A stretch of DNA of 64,000 nt from Streptomyces caniscabiei (lineage in GTDB: Bacteria; Actinomycetota; Actinomycetes; Streptomycetales; Streptomycetaceae): contig NZ_JABXWI010000004.1 in NCBI RefSeq assembly GCF_014930365.1, forward strand, positions 620,001 through 684,000, written 5' to 3'. Position 1 is the stretch's first letter. Every line of letters begins with the position of its first letter. This document shows, piece after piece, positions 8,628-17,780 of this stretch. The notes beneath the pieces were generated by a model that was given only the letters and a program-made list of their open reading frames with translations, ran no database searches and had not been told where the DNA came from. The translations under genes and the position numbers were made by a program.

Positions 8628-9542
8628 GTGCCGGACTCGAGGCCCGTCGCGGTCGGTATCGACGTGGGCGGCACCAAGACCCATCTCCGTGCTGTCACGG
8701 GGACGGAGCCGGTGGCCGACCACATCCGCACCAGCCGTGGCTGGCGGCCGCACGACCCGGCGGCCGCGACCGCATGGCTGGCCACGCTGGTCGAGGAGGT
8801 GCTGCCCGCGCACACCCCTGCCTCCGCCGTGGCCGTCGGCGCCCATGCCTGTGAGACGCCCCGGCAGTGCGAGGGGATACGTCTCGCCCTCCAGGAACGG
8901 CTTCAGGTGCCGTGCCTGGTGGTGGGCGACGCCGAACTGCTGGCCCCCGCCGCCGGTTTCGACCGGGGGGTGGGGCTGGTCGCGGGCACCGGTTCGGTGG
9001 CCGTCGGCCGGTCCGCCGACGGTACGTCCGTGCAGGTCGGCGGCTGGGGCGCGGTTCTCGGCGACGAGGGCGGCGCCGCCGGTCTGGTCCGGGAGGCGTG
9101 CCGCGCCGTCTGGGCCGCGCACGACCGGGGCGAGGCACCCGACGCGCTCGCCGGCCGGCTCGTCGCCTCCTTCGGGGTGAGCGAGGTGCCGGCTCTCGGC
9201 GGGGCGCTGGAGGCCGCCACCTCCATGTCCGCCGACTGGGGCCGGCACGCCCCCGAGGTGTTCGACGCCGCCGAGGAGGGCTCCCTCCTCGCCCGCCGGG
9301 TGATCGACGAAGGGGGCCGCGCCCTCGCCTCGCTCGTGGCACGGCTCGCCGCCCGTCAGGTCCCCGTCGACGACGTGGTGGTGGCCGGCGGGACGATCGT
9401 CTCCCGGCCCGCCCTGTACTCCGCATTCGCCGAAGCGCTCCTCGACGCTGTACCGTCCGCGCGACCGCATGTGCTCCAAGTGCCGCCGGTCGAAGGGGCG
9501 TTGGCACTCTCACGTACTCTCCTCCGACCGGTCACCCGCTGA
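8628..9542 (+). CDS. BadF/BadG-family sugar (N-acetylglucosamine-type) kinase, 304 aa
   Basis: Predicted cytoplasmic ATP-dependent kinase of the ASKHA superfamily. The phosphate-1 loop GIDVGGTKTHLR is at residues 9-20. The second phosphate region (GVGLVAGTGSVAVGR) and the adenosine motif (VVVAGGTIVSRP) are in order, and length matches GlcNAc/glucosamine kinases. The GTG start at 8628 was chosen because GAAAGAGG precedes it and homologous proteins start just before the GGT motif; upstream in-frame codons overlap the promoter region. It probably phosphorylates the sugar imported by the adjacent transporter. The exact sugar is not determinable. Confidence 0.85.
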   Translation: MPDSRPVAVGIDVGGTKTHLRAVTGTEPVADHIRTSRGWRPHDPAAATAWLATLVEEVLPAHTPASAVAVGAHACETPRQCEGIRLALQERLQVPCLVVGDAELLAPAAGFDRGVGLVAGTGSVAVGRSADGTSVQVGGWGAVLGDEGGAAGLVREACRAVWAAHDRGEAPDALAGRLVASFGVSEVPALGGALEAATSMSADWGRHAPEVFDAAEEGSLLARRVIDEGGRALASLVARLAARQVPVDDVVVAGGTIVSRPALYSAFAEALLDAVPSARPHVLQVPPVEGALALSRTLLRPVTR

Positions 9543-9636
9543 TCACCGTCCGGTCGCCGACCGGACAACGACCGGTCATGCGTCAACCCCACGCTCAGCC
9601 CGCACGACCATCCCACCGCGAAAGGAGCGGCGCTCC

Positions 9637-11541
9637 ATGCCGTCATCTGCCGGGCACCACACGCTCAACCGCCGCGTCTTCCTCAGGAACTCCCTCGGCG
9701 TGTCGGCCGGCCTGATCGCCGCTCCGACCCTCGCGAACCTCTGGCAGGCCCCCGAGGCCAAGGCCGCCACCGCGTTCGCCGCGTTCGTCGACGACTACAC
9801 CACCAACATCACGGCGAACCGGACCCCCGAGACCAACGCCGTGGTCCGGGCGCTCGGCGGCTTCGCCGAGATCTGGAAGACCGGCGACGCCTGGAACACC
9901 GGCACCCCGCTGCTGCCGGAGATCCTGCGCGCCAACATGCGCTACTGCGCGCGCCTGACCAACCGCCGCACCGAGGCCCAGGCCCGCGAGGCCTTCGTCT
10001 ACGACCGGCAGCACCAGAGCTACGCGATGATCGGCGCGCTCGGCCCGCTGGCGGAGCTGTACCGCTCGGGCGCCAAGGCGGTCACCTCGATCACCGCCGC
10101 CCCGGACGGCATACCGGCGACGAAGATCAACGACGCCGTGCCCGCCGACGCGCCCGCCGGCTCCGCGCTGGGCGCCGGCTCGTACGACTCCGACCTCGGC
10201 CAGGTCGCCAAGCTGGTCGACACCGTCCGCGGCCCGTTCGCCTCCGGCAACCCCGCCAAGTTCACGTTCCAGTACCCGCGCCCGTGGCGGATGAACGAGG
10301 ACAGCGAGGTCGTCGACACCGGTGAGAAGGACGAGCTCGGGTTCCCGGTCTACGACTCCGACGTCGTCGTCGTGCGGCAGCTGCTGCGCCAGCGCGGCGA
10401 GATCGCGGCCGAGGACGGCGGTTTCCCGAGCGGCCACACCAACGCCTTCCACCTGGCGGCGCTGGCGTTCGCGTACGCGGTGCCGGAGCGGTTCCAGGAG
10501 ATCGTGACCCGTGCCTTCGAGCTGAGCCACACCCGGATCATGTCGGGCATGCACTCCACCGTCGACGTCCTCGGCGGCCGGGTCATGGCCACCGCGCTGG
10601 CCGCCGCCGCGCTCGCCGACCCGAAGAACGCGGCGCTCAAGGCCGCCGCGCGCAAGCAGGCCGCCGAGTACTTCCAGGCGAAGACGGGCACGACGGCCGA
10701 CACGCTGTTCACGTACGCGCACTCCGACGCCGACGACGCGTACGCCGACCGCGCCGCCAACGCGCGGCTGGTGGAGCCGAAGCTGACGTACGTGCTGACC
10801 CGGCGCGGGCGTTCCGAGGACCTGACCGTGCCCAAGGGCGCCGAGGTCCTGCTGGAGACGCGGCTGCCGTACCTCGACGCGGCGCAGCGGCGCGAGGTGC
10901 TGCGCACGACCGCGCTGCCGTCGGGCTATGTGCTGCTGGACGGCTGGGAGCAGTGGGGCCGGCTCAACCTGTTCGCGGCGGCGGACGGTTACGGCTCCTT
11001 CGACGCGGACGTCACCGTCACGCTGGACGCCGCGCTCGGCGGTCTCGCCGCGGCCGACACCTGGCGCAACGACATCGACGGCTGCGGCGGGCTCGTCAAG
11101 AAGGGCAGCGGCACGCTCACGCTGGCCGGCGCCAACCGGTACACCGGCGGCACCGTCGTGGAGGCCGGTGTCCTCGCGGCCGGCTCGAAGGAGGCGTTCG
11201 GCCGCGGTGACGTCCGGGTGAAGGGCGGCACCCTGGCCACCGGCGACCACACCGTCCGGGTGCGCGGCGGCTACGCGCAGGCCGGTGTCCTCGACGTGAC
11301 GCTGGACCGGGGCACCGACGCCGCCCTCGTGGTGGACGGGCGGGCGGTCCTGGAGCGGGGCAGCAAGCTGGTCGTCCGCTTCGACGCCGAGCAGGCGCCG
11401 CGTTCCGGCAGCACGGTCGCGGTCGTCGCGGCCCGGTCCCTGCAGGGCCGGTTCGCGGAGGTCTCCGTGGCCGTCGAGGGCTGGACGGCGGAGCAGGTCT
11501 TCACCGCGCACGGGGTGTCGGTGCGCCTGCGGAAGAAGTAA
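9637..11541 (+). CDS. Secreted PAP2-family acid phosphatase with C-terminal autotransporter-type repeat, 634 aa
   Basis: Predicted Tat-exported phosphatase: NRRVFLRN at residues 10-17 begins the signal, followed by a hydrophobic stretch and an alanine-rich cleavage region near residue 46. The three PAP2/haloperoxidase motifs are in order: KFTFQYPRP (about 208-216), PSGHTN (about 264-269) and R-x5-H-x3-D in TRIMSGMHSTVD (about 297-308). After about residue 480 comes a glycine-rich beta-helix segment with the autotransporter-associated strand repeat pattern (KKGSGTLTLAGANRYTGGT), as seen in large Gram-negative passengers. Start ATG at 9637 has AAAGGAG upstream. It stands alone, with a strong terminator before the convergent next gene. 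It could be a haloperoxidase, but the spacing fits acid phosphatase better. Confidence 0.88.
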   Translation: MPSSAGHHTLNRRVFLRNSLGVSAGLIAAPTLANLWQAPEAKAATAFAAFVDDYTTNITANRTPETNAVVRALGGFAEIWKTGDAWNTGTPLLPEILRANMRYCARLTNRRTEAQAREAFVYDRQHQSYAMIGALGPLAELYRSGAKAVTSITAAPDGIPATKINDAVPADAPAGSALGAGSYDSDLGQVAKLVDTVRGPFASGNPAKFTFQYPRPWRMNEDSEVVDTGEKDELGFPVYDSDVVVVRQLLRQRGEIAAEDGGFPSGHTNAFHLAALAFAYAVPERFQEIVTRAFELSHTRIMSGMHSTVDVLGGRVMATALAAAALADPKNAALKAAARKQAAEYFQAKTGTTADTLFTYAHSDADDAYADRAANARLVEPKLTYVLTRRGRSEDLTVPKGAEVLLETRLPYLDAAQRREVLRTTALPSGYVLLDGWEQWGRLNLFAAADGYGSFDADVTVTLDAALGGLAAADTWRNDIDGCGGLVKKGSGTLTLAGANRYTGGTVVEAGVLAAGSKEAFGRGDVRVKGGTLATGDHTVRVRGGYAQAGVLDVTLDRGTDAALVVDGRAVLERGSKLVVRFDAEQAPRSGSTVAVVAARSLQGRFAEVSVAVEGWTAEQVFTAHGVSVRLRKK

Positions 11542-11555
11542 CCGCCCGTCGGGAG

Positions 11556-11593
11556 CGGCTGTCGGGGGTGGCGTGCGCCGCCCCCGACAGCCG
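11556..11593. terminator. Bidirectional terminator hairpin
   Basis: 13-bp arms CGGCTGTCGGGGG (11556-11568) and complement (11581-11593), with further pairing inside. It fills the short gap between two convergent genes and should serve both. Confidence 0.75.
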
Positions 11594-11594
11594 T

Positions 11595-13985
11595 TCACAG
11601 GACCGGAGGCAGGGCCTGCTCGGCCCAGATGGTCTTGCCCGCGCCGCTCGGCCGGCTGCCCCAGCGGTCGGTGAGCTGGGCGACCAGGAGCAGCCCGCGG
11701 CCCCCCTCGTCGAACTGGCGGGCCCGGCGCAGATGGGGTGAGGTGCTGCTGGCGTCGGAGACCTCGCAGATGAGGGTGCGGTCACGGATCAGGCGCAGCT
11801 GGATGGGGGCGCCGCCGTAGCGGATGGCGTTGGTGACGAGTTCGCTGACCACGAGTTCGGTGACGAAGGCGGCCTCCTCCAGGCCCCAGCGGGTGAGCTG
11901 GTCGGTGGCGAGCTTGCGCGCGTTGGCGACCAGCGCCGGATCGTCGGTGAGGTTCCAGACGGCGACCTGTTCCGCGTCGAGGGCGCGGGTGCGGGCGAGC
12001 AGCAGGGCCACGTCGTCGGCCGGGGTCTCGGGCAGCAGTGCCTTCAGCACGCTGTCGCAGGCGCGCTCCAGACTGTCCACCGGCCCTTCCAGCGCGGCGC
12101 ACAGGGCGGCCGTACCGGTGTCGACGTCACGGTCCCGGGCCTCGACCAGGCCGTCGGTGTACAGGGCGAGGACCGAGCCCTCGGGCAGCTCCAGCTCCCT
12201 GGCCTCGAACGGCAGGCCCCCGACGCCGAGCATCGGCCCGGCCGCCACCTCGACGACCTGGACGCTGCCGTCGGGCCGCACCACGACGGGCGGCACGTGC
12301 CCGGCGGAGGCGATCATGCAGCTGCGGTCCACCGGGTCGTAGACCGCGTACAGACAGGTCGCGCCGATCTCCCCGTCCCCCGTGCCGTCGCCGGCCGCGA
12401 GGTGCTCCACCAGGTCGTCCAGGTGGGTGAGGAGTTCGTCGGGCGGCAGGTCGACGTCGGCGAGCGCCCAGACGGCCGTGCGCAGCCGGCCCATGGTGAC
12501 GGAGGCGTGGATGCCGTGGCCCACGACGTCGCCGACGACGAGTGCCACCCGGGTCCCGGACAGCGGGATCACGTCGAACCAGTCGCCGCCCACCCCGGCC
12601 TGCGACAGCGCCGGCAGATAACGGGAGGCGAACTCGACGGCCGCCTGTCCGGCGACCGTCTTCGGCAGCAGGCTGCGCTGCAACGCCAGCGCGGTCGTGC
12701 GTTCCCTGGTGTAGCGGCGGGCGTTGTCGACGCAGACGGCCGCCCGGCTGGAGAGCTCCTCGGCGAGCGACATGTCGTCCTGGTCGAAGGCGTCGGGGTG
12801 CTCGGGCGTCAGGATCCGGACGAGGACGGCGACCCCGAGGGTCGTGCCGCGCGCGACCAGCGGTACGGCCATCAGGGACAGGTCGTGGTCCGCGGCCTCC
12901 TGGAGTTTGGCGGAGCGGGCGCCGTGCCGGGCGAACCAGGAGTCGAGGGAGTCGTCGCCGGTGCGGGTGAGCACGGGCTCGCCGGTGAGCAGGGCCCGGG
13001 CGGGTGGTGAGGAGGGCGGGTAGACGTCGGCGGCGCCCAGGGCGATGGCCGCCTCCGGTACACCGGGCGTGGCGGAGTGGTGGGCCGTCCGGTGCAGCCG
13101 CACCCCGCCGGCCACGGGGCCCATCTCGGGTTCCTCGCCCTGGAGGACGGACTCCAGGAGGTCGACGCTGGCGAAGTCGGCGAGCCGGGGGACGACGAGT
13201 TCGGCGAGTTCCCGGGCGGTCTGCACGACGTCAAGCCTGGTGCCGATGGACCCGGCGGCCTCGTTCAGCAGGGCGAGGCGCTGGCGGGCGGCGAACTGCT
13301 CGCTGCTGTCGAACGCGGCGAGCGCGGTGCCGATCAGCGCTCCCGAGGGGTCCCGCAGCGGCCACATCTCGGAGGTCCAGGCGTGCATGCGGCGACCGGA
13401 GGGCGAACGGGTCCAGCTCTCGTAACGGACCGGTCGTCCGGTCTCCACCACGATCTCCAGATGGCGCAGGAAGCCCCGGCTGTGCTCGGCGTCCTCCACG
13501 GTGTCGGGGAAGTACTGGTGCCGGAACTCCTCCTCGGGCTGCCCCATGACCTGGCACGCCCAGTCGTTCATCCGCAGATAGCGCTGCCCGGTGTCGAAGA
13601 CCGACATGGACATCGACGCCTGGTTGAAAGCCAGCTCGCCGAGGCCCCGCTCGGTCCGGTCGGGTGTCGCCTGGACGACGAACCGCCGCCGCTCGCCGTC
13701 CCCGCCCCGCACCGGGCAGATCCGCATCGCGACCCTCTGCCGTCGCCCGTCCCGGTAGCGCAGGTCCACCACCGCGTCGCCGTACGTCAGCAGCGTGCGC
13801 CAGACCGCCGCCGGCTCCCCGTCGACCAGGTCGGCCGCGGGCCTCCCGGTCACCTCCTCGGAGGTGTACCCGGTGAGGCGCCGGGCGCCCTCGCTCCACC
13901 CGGCGACGAGGCCGCACGCGTCGACCACCGCCATCGCCTCACCGGCCGTGGCAGCCCGCGACGCGCCGGACGCCTTCGTCACCAT
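11595..13985 (-). CDS. PAS-GAF-SpoIIE phosphatase with C-terminal anti-sigma-type ATPase domain, 796 aa
   Basis: Multidomain cytoplasmic regulator of the RsbU/RsbW type. In order: two PAS domains (about 15-110 and 115-225), a GAF domain (about 235-410), a PP2C/SpoIIE phosphatase domain (about 430-645; metal-site segments GGDWFDVIPL, VVGDVVGHG, LYTDGLVEARD) and a HATPase_c domain (about 660-790; N-box ELVTNAIRYG, G-box DEGGRGLLLV). The phosphatase is expected to dephosphorylate an anti-sigma-factor antagonist, and the ATPase domain to act as its kinase or sigma-factor binder. This combination is abundant in Streptomyces. A start at Met18 is also possible. No partner gene is adjacent. Confidence 0.9.
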   Translation of the reverse strand: MVTKASGASRAATAGEAMAVVDACGLVAGWSEGARRLTGYTSEEVTGRPAADLVDGEPAAVWRTLLTYGDAVVDLRYRDGRRQRVAMRICPVRGGDGERRRFVVQATPDRTERGLGELAFNQASMSMSVFDTGQRYLRMNDWACQVMGQPEEEFRHQYFPDTVEDAEHSRGFLRHLEIVVETGRPVRYESWTRSPSGRRMHAWTSEMWPLRDPSGALIGTALAAFDSSEQFAARQRLALLNEAAGSIGTRLDVVQTARELAELVVPRLADFASVDLLESVLQGEEPEMGPVAGGVRLHRTAHHSATPGVPEAAIALGAADVYPPSSPPARALLTGEPVLTRTGDDSLDSWFARHGARSAKLQEAADHDLSLMAVPLVARGTTLGVAVLVRILTPEHPDAFDQDDMSLAEELSSRAAVCVDNARRYTRERTTALALQRSLLPKTVAGQAAVEFASRYLPALSQAGVGGDWFDVIPLSGTRVALVVGDVVGHGIHASVTMGRLRTAVWALADVDLPPDELLTHLDDLVEHLAAGDGTGDGEIGATCLYAVYDPVDRSCMIASAGHVPPVVVRPDGSVQVVEVAAGPMLGVGGLPFEARELELPEGSVLALYTDGLVEARDRDVDTGTAALCAALEGPVDSLERACDSVLKALLPETPADDVALLLARTRALDAEQVAVWNLTDDPALVANARKLATDQLTRWGLEEAAFVTELVVSELVTNAIRYGGAPIQLRLIRDRTLICEVSDASSTSPHLRRARQFDEGGRGLLLVAQLTDRWGSRPSGAGKTIWAEQALPPVL

Positions 13986-14065
13986 AGGGACAGGATGGTC
14001 CGTTCAGGGCGGGGCAACAACCCGGCTGTTCCCGTGACACACCGGGTCCGTGGCCCGTCGTGCGC

Positions 14066-14893
14066 CTAGAGAGTGGTGCGGGATTCGAGGTCCTTGCGGG
14101 TGTCGTTGCCGTAGACACCCGTCTCGTCGCCCCGGATGCCGTACCAGAGCTGGAAGCGCGCCACCGCGTCCCGCAGCACGAGGTCGTACTCGCCCGAGGT
14201 GGAGCCGTTGTCGTACACGTTCGGGATACGGAGCAGCCGTTGCTGGAGTTCGGAGACCTCGGGGCCGCGGTCGCCCTCGCGGAGGGTGCCGGGGCCGTCC
14301 GGGTCGGCGCCGTCGTCCGGGGCGGGCGCCGAGGACGCGGGGGCGGACGGGGTCGCGGTCGGGGTGACGGCGCGCGCCTCCTTCTCCGCGTCGCCGCCGG
14401 GCAGCAGCAGGGCGGCACCGAAGCCCAGCAGGGCCGCCGCACCGATACCGACGATCACAGCGGCGCGCTTGAGGCCGGCTCCGTCGCCGGGGGCCGGCCG
14501 GCGGCGCTGCCGGCGGCGGTGTCCGGGTTCGTCGCGCGGGACCGTGTCGGAGCCGAAGTCCTCGCCGACCATGACCGGGGGGAGTTCCTCGGTCTCGTAC
14601 TCCGTCCGGGGCAGGATCCGCTCGGGGGCGGGCCCCGGTTCCGGTGCGGGCGCGGCCGGCGGGGGCGGTGCCGACGGCGGGGGCGGCGGTGTCGGGACCG
14701 ATGCCGCAGCGGGGGGTACGGCGACGGTCTCGTACTCGTCCTCGGGGGCGTCCGGCTCTGAACCCGCGCCCTTGTACTGCTCGAACTCACGCAGCAGCTC
14801 GGCCAGGGCCTCGGTCCTGCGCCGGCGCATGACGTAGGTCGGCTCGATCGTGGGACGCTTCGCCGTCCGGCCCGGTTCGGGCGGTTTCGACAC
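14066..14893 (-). CDS. Membrane-anchored peptidoglycan-binding domain protein, 275 aa
   Basis: Predicted single-pass membrane protein. It has a basic N-terminus, a long Pro/Ala/Glu-rich cytoplasmic segment (residues 50-130), one transmembrane helix (about 142-165, AAVIVGIGAAALLGFGAALL), a Ser/Thr/Pro linker and an extracellular C-terminal peptidoglycan-binding type-1 domain (about 200-270: LREGDRGPEVSELQQRLL, then YGNDTRKDLESR). The GTG at 14893 is preceded by GAAGGAG. It has its own frame between a regulator and a histidine kinase gene, all on the minus strand. The function is presumably wall anchoring or sensing; no catalytic domain is visible. Confidence 0.85.
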   Translation of the reverse strand: MSKPPEPGRTAKRPTIEPTYVMRRRRTEALAELLREFEQYKGAGSEPDAPEDEYETVAVPPAAASVPTPPPPPSAPPPPAAPAPEPGPAPERILPRTEYETEELPPVMVGEDFGSDTVPRDEPGHRRRQRRRPAPGDGAGLKRAAVIVGIGAAALLGFGAALLLPGGDAEKEARAVTPTATPSAPASSAPAPDDGADPDGPGTLREGDRGPEVSELQQRLLRIPNVYDNGSTSGEYDLVLRDAVARFQLWYGIRGDETGVYGNDTRKDLESRTTL

Positions 14894-14964
14894 GCTGTTC
14901 TCCTTCCGTGCACGCGGTCTCCCGCCATCCCCGAGAGGAGATACGGGCAGCCGGGCCGGGAGGT

Positions 14965-16269
14965 TCAGCTCAGGGGGCGGCTCCGGGGGGCGGTCGGGAG
15001 CACGGCGCGGACCTCCCAGCCGGGGCCGTCCTCGCGGGGCCGGGCCCGGACACTGCCGCCGAGCGCGGTGACCCGTTCCGTGAGGCCGACCAGCCCGAAG
15101 CCGCCGCCCCGGGCCGCCTCCGGCAGCCGGGCGCCGCCGCGCCCGTCGTCGCGGACCAGGACCTCCAGTCCTGCGCGCCCGTGGAGGAGGTCGACGGTGA
15201 CCTCGGTGGCGTCGGCGGCGTGCCGGCGGACGTTCGTCAGGGCCTCCTGCACCACGCGGAAGGCGGCGGCCTGCACCTCGTGCGGCAGGTCGGCGGGGAC
15301 GGAGGGGTCGTGGCGCAGCACGGCGGAGCGTCCGTCGACACCGCCGACGCCGTCGAAGCCTCTGACCAGTTCGTCGACGCCCGCCAGATCGCCGACCGGC
15401 CGCCGGTCGCCGGTCCCGGGCCCCTCCTCGTGGTCCCGCAGCACGCCGACCGTGCGGCGCATCGAGGCCAGCGCCTCGGTCGCGGCGCGCTCGATGCCCG
15501 CGAGGACGGGGTCGAGCCTCCCCCGGACGTCGTCCGGGGGGACCCCCGTCTCGCCTCGCCCCGGTTCGGTGGCGGCCATCATCCGGGCGACCTGGGTCTG
15601 CACCAGGATCCCGGTGACGTGGTGGGCGACGAAGTCGTGCAGGTCGGCGGCCATCGCGAGGCGTTCGGCCCGGCGGGTCTCGGTGACGATCTGGTTGCGC
15701 CGGTTGTCCAGGGTGCGCAGATAGGCGGCGACGCCGGCCGCGACCCCGCCGAGGAGCATCAGGACCATGACGGCGCCGATGCTGCCGCCGTCGTCCGGAT
15801 CGAGGGCGAGGTAGGGCAGCGGAAGCAGGACCAGTGCGAGACCGTCGAGGAGCCCGCAGGCCAGCGCCCAGCCGGGCGAGCAGGCGCGGACGGCGACGAC
15901 CAGCAGACACAGCAGCAGGGCCGCCTGCCCCAGGCCGAAACCACCCATTTCCCGGACCAGGACGAGGATCACCACGTTCGCCAGGGCGGCGAGAGCCGGT
16001 ACACCGGCGCGGACCTGCGGGGTCAGCCAGTCCGGCCGGCGGTGTACGGGCCACAGCAGGGCCGCGAGGCCCACGGCCAGGGAGAGCAGGTGCAGCCACA
16101 GATAGGTGACGCCGTTCGCTGCCAGGAGGGGGAAGTCGGACGCGCAGGCCAGGCACAGGGCCACGATGCCGCCCACGCGTACACAGCCGGCTCTGGCGGG
16201 GCGCGTCGGCCGGCCGGGGGCGCCGGCCGGGGGTTCCTTGGTGTCGAGCACGAGGTTCACGCGGATCAC
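14965..16269 (-). CDS. Two-component sensor histidine kinase (NarL-type partner), about 434 aa
   Basis: Membrane sensor kinase. Residues 20-175 hold five or six hydrophobic segments. The HisKA_3 dimerisation box is clear as ADLHDFVAHHVTG (phospho-acceptor His). The ATPase domain follows with the N-box VVQEALTNVRRHA and G-boxes DDGRGG and GFGLVGLTERV. The start is uncertain: GTG at 16269, 16260 or 16251, none with a strong ribosome site. The likely partner is the response regulator at 19910-20596, beyond the ABC transporter genes on the opposite strand; all four probably form one stress-sensing module. Confidence 0.88.
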   Translation of the reverse strand: MIRVNLVLDTKEPPAGAPGRPTRPARAGCVRVGGIVALCLACASDFPLLAANGVTYLWLHLLSLAVGLAALLWPVHRRPDWLTPQVRAGVPALAALANVVILVLVREMGGFGLGQAALLLCLLVVAVRACSPGWALACGLLDGLALVLLPLPYLALDPDDGGSIGAVMVLMLLGGVAAGVAAYLRTLDNRRNQIVTETRRAERLAMAADLHDFVAHHVTGILVQTQVARMMAATEPGRGETGVPPDDVRGRLDPVLAGIERAATEALASMRRTVGVLRDHEEGPGTGDRRPVGDLAGVDELVRGFDGVGGVDGRSAVLRHDPSVPADLPHEVQAAAFRVVQEALTNVRRHAADATEVTVDLLHGRAGLEVLVRDDGRGGARLPEAARGGGFGLVGLTERVTALGGSVRARPREDGPGWEVRAVLPTAPRSRPLS

Positions 16270-16425
16270 AGTAGGCAGCGGCGGGCTTCGCCGTATCAGC
16301 CGTACGGCCGAGGAGGCGTGTCCGGTGGGAGGGGAAGCCTGGCCGTTCGGCCGAGGCGGGTGCCCCCGTCGCCGGGAGAGGTTGGGTGTCGCCACCTCAC
16401 CCCTTCTCTCCACCGGGAGCACCTC

Positions 16426-16794
16426 ATGGAACGCAAACCTCTCCTCGTCGCCGGAGCCGCCGTGGCGGCCGTGGCCGTCGGCGGCGGCGCCCTCACCTAC
16501 GCGTTCAGCGGTACGGAGTCCACGACGGGCCTCGACAGGTTCAACACCGTGACCGTGGACGGGCAGAAGGCGCTCAGCGGGAACATCGTCGCCGGCCGCA
16601 CCGAGTCGAAGTACAGCCCGCTGCCCTGGATCGGCGGCGAGACCTCCGGTCTGACGTGCCCGGACCTGAAGGCCGTGGCCGGCACCGAGGTGACCTGCAC
16701 GGGGCGGGACGGCGACGGCAAGGACATCTCCGTCCCCGTCACCGTCGTCAAGGCCGACGCGTCCAGCGTCACCTGGAAGTTCGAGCGCGTCTAG
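16426..16794 (+). CDS. DUF4333-type secreted or anchored small protein, 122 aa
   Basis: Starts with a short basic tip and a hydrophobic helix (residues 5-28), so it is exported or membrane-tethered. The remainder matches the actinobacterial DUF4333 pattern: CPDLKAVAGTEVTCTGRD with two cysteines that could form a disulphide. Start ATG at 16426 follows GGGAG. It is the first gene of a transporter operon (ATPase 30 bp downstream), read divergently from the sensor kinase. It could be an accessory or signal-sensing component of that transporter; no activity is known for the domain. Confidence 0.8.
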   Translation: MERKPLLVAGAAVAAVAVGGGALTYAFSGTESTTGLDRFNTVTVDGQKALSGNIVAGRTESKYSPLPWIGGETSGLTCPDLKAVAGTEVTCTGRDGDGKDISVPVTVVKADASSVTWKFERV

Positions 16795-16824
16795 CTGGTC
16801 CGGCCGAAAGGAACCGTCACCGTC

Positions 16825-17508
16825 ATGAGCACCGTCCTGGCCGGCAACGGCCTCGTCAAGAAGTACGGCCCCACCACCGCCCTGGCCGGCGTGGACGTGG
16901 CGGTCGCCGAGCGGGAGTCCCTCGCCATCATGGGCCCGTCCGGCTCCGGCAAGTCGACCCTCCTGCACACCCTGGCCGGCATCATCCGCCCCGACGACGG
17001 GCAGGTGCTGCTGCGCGGCGAACGCATCGACCACTGGGGCGAGAACAAGCTGAGCGCACTGCGCCGCAAGCGGTTCGGGTTCGTCTTCCAGTTCGGCCAG
17101 CTGCTGCCCGAGCTGCCGGCCGAGGAGAACGTCGCGCTCCCGCTGATGCTGGAAGGCGTGCCTCGGCGCAAGGCCGTCAAGCAGGCCCGCCGCTGGTTCG
17201 CCCCGCTCGGCCTCGCGGGCCTGGAACACCGCCGCCCCGGCCAGCTCTCCGGCGGCCAGGCCCAGCGCGTCGCCATCGCCCGCGCGCTCGCCGTGGAGCC
17301 CGACGTCGTCTTCGCCGACGAACCCACGGGCGCCCTCGACCAGGCCACCGGCGAGGAGGTCGTCCGCCTGCTCACCTCGGTCACCCGCGACCAGGGGGCG
17401 GCCCTCGTCATGGTCACCCACGACGCCGAGGTGGCCGCCCACTGCGACCGCGTGGTGCAGGTGAGGGACGGCCGGATCGCCGGCCACAGCCAGTACACGG
17501 TCGTGTAG
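16825..17508 (+). CDS. ABC transporter ATP-binding protein (MacB/LolD-like), 227 aa
   Basis: Cytoplasmic ATPase of an FtsX-type exporter or mechanotransmission complex. All ATPase motifs are present: Walker A GPSGSGKST (about 36-44), Q-loop in FVFQFGQLL, signature LSGGQAQR (about 142-149), Walker B VVFADEPTGALD (about 162-173) and the switch His in VMVTHD. Length and sequence fit the MacB/LolD/BceA group. Its permease partner is the gene at 17781, 270 bp downstream. Confidence 0.93.
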   Translation: MSTVLAGNGLVKKYGPTTALAGVDVAVAERESLAIMGPSGSGKSTLLHTLAGIIRPDDGQVLLRGERIDHWGENKLSALRRKRFGFVFQFGQLLPELPAEENVALPLMLEGVPRRKAVKQARRWFAPLGLAGLEHRRPGQLSGGQAQRVAIARALAVEPDVVFADEPTGALDQATGEEVVRLLTSVTRDQGAALVMVTHDAEVAAHCDRVVQVRDGRIAGHSQYTVV

Positions 17509-17530
17509 GCCGCCGCGGGGTGGGCGCGTG

Positions 17531-17600
17531 AGCGCCCTGAAGGGGCGCGGGGCTGTGCCGATCTGCGGCTCCGCCGCGTGGGCGCGACAAGCCACGAACA
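17531..17600 (+). repeat. Streptomyces intergenic repeat, class 1
   Basis: GC-rich repeat unit beginning at the small hairpin GCCCTGAAGGGGC and containing GCGGCTCCGCCGC and GGGCGCGACAAGCCACGA. The same unit, reversed, is found inside the coding sequence at 37321-37395. The rest of the 272-bp gap (17600-17780) is a pyrimidine-rich C/T tract on the + strand with no visible gene. Confidence 0.7.
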
Positions 17601-17780
17601 ACCCGCACTCGCCCTCGAACCGCTCCGACCGAGCTCTCCGGCGACCCGAACCCTCGCCCCGTCCCCCCTGAATCCCCCGGCCCCACGCCTCCAGGCCCCC
17701 AGGCCCCTCGGCCCCTCGGCCCCCGCCCCCCGCCCCCCGAAGCCTCGCCCCCTCGCACCCCGAGCCCCCGGAGACGAAGA

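Noticed and set aside
9637..11541. Vanadium haloperoxidase
   Set aside because: The shared active-site motifs are present, but their spacing and the export signal fit PAP2 acid phosphatase better; not fully excluded.
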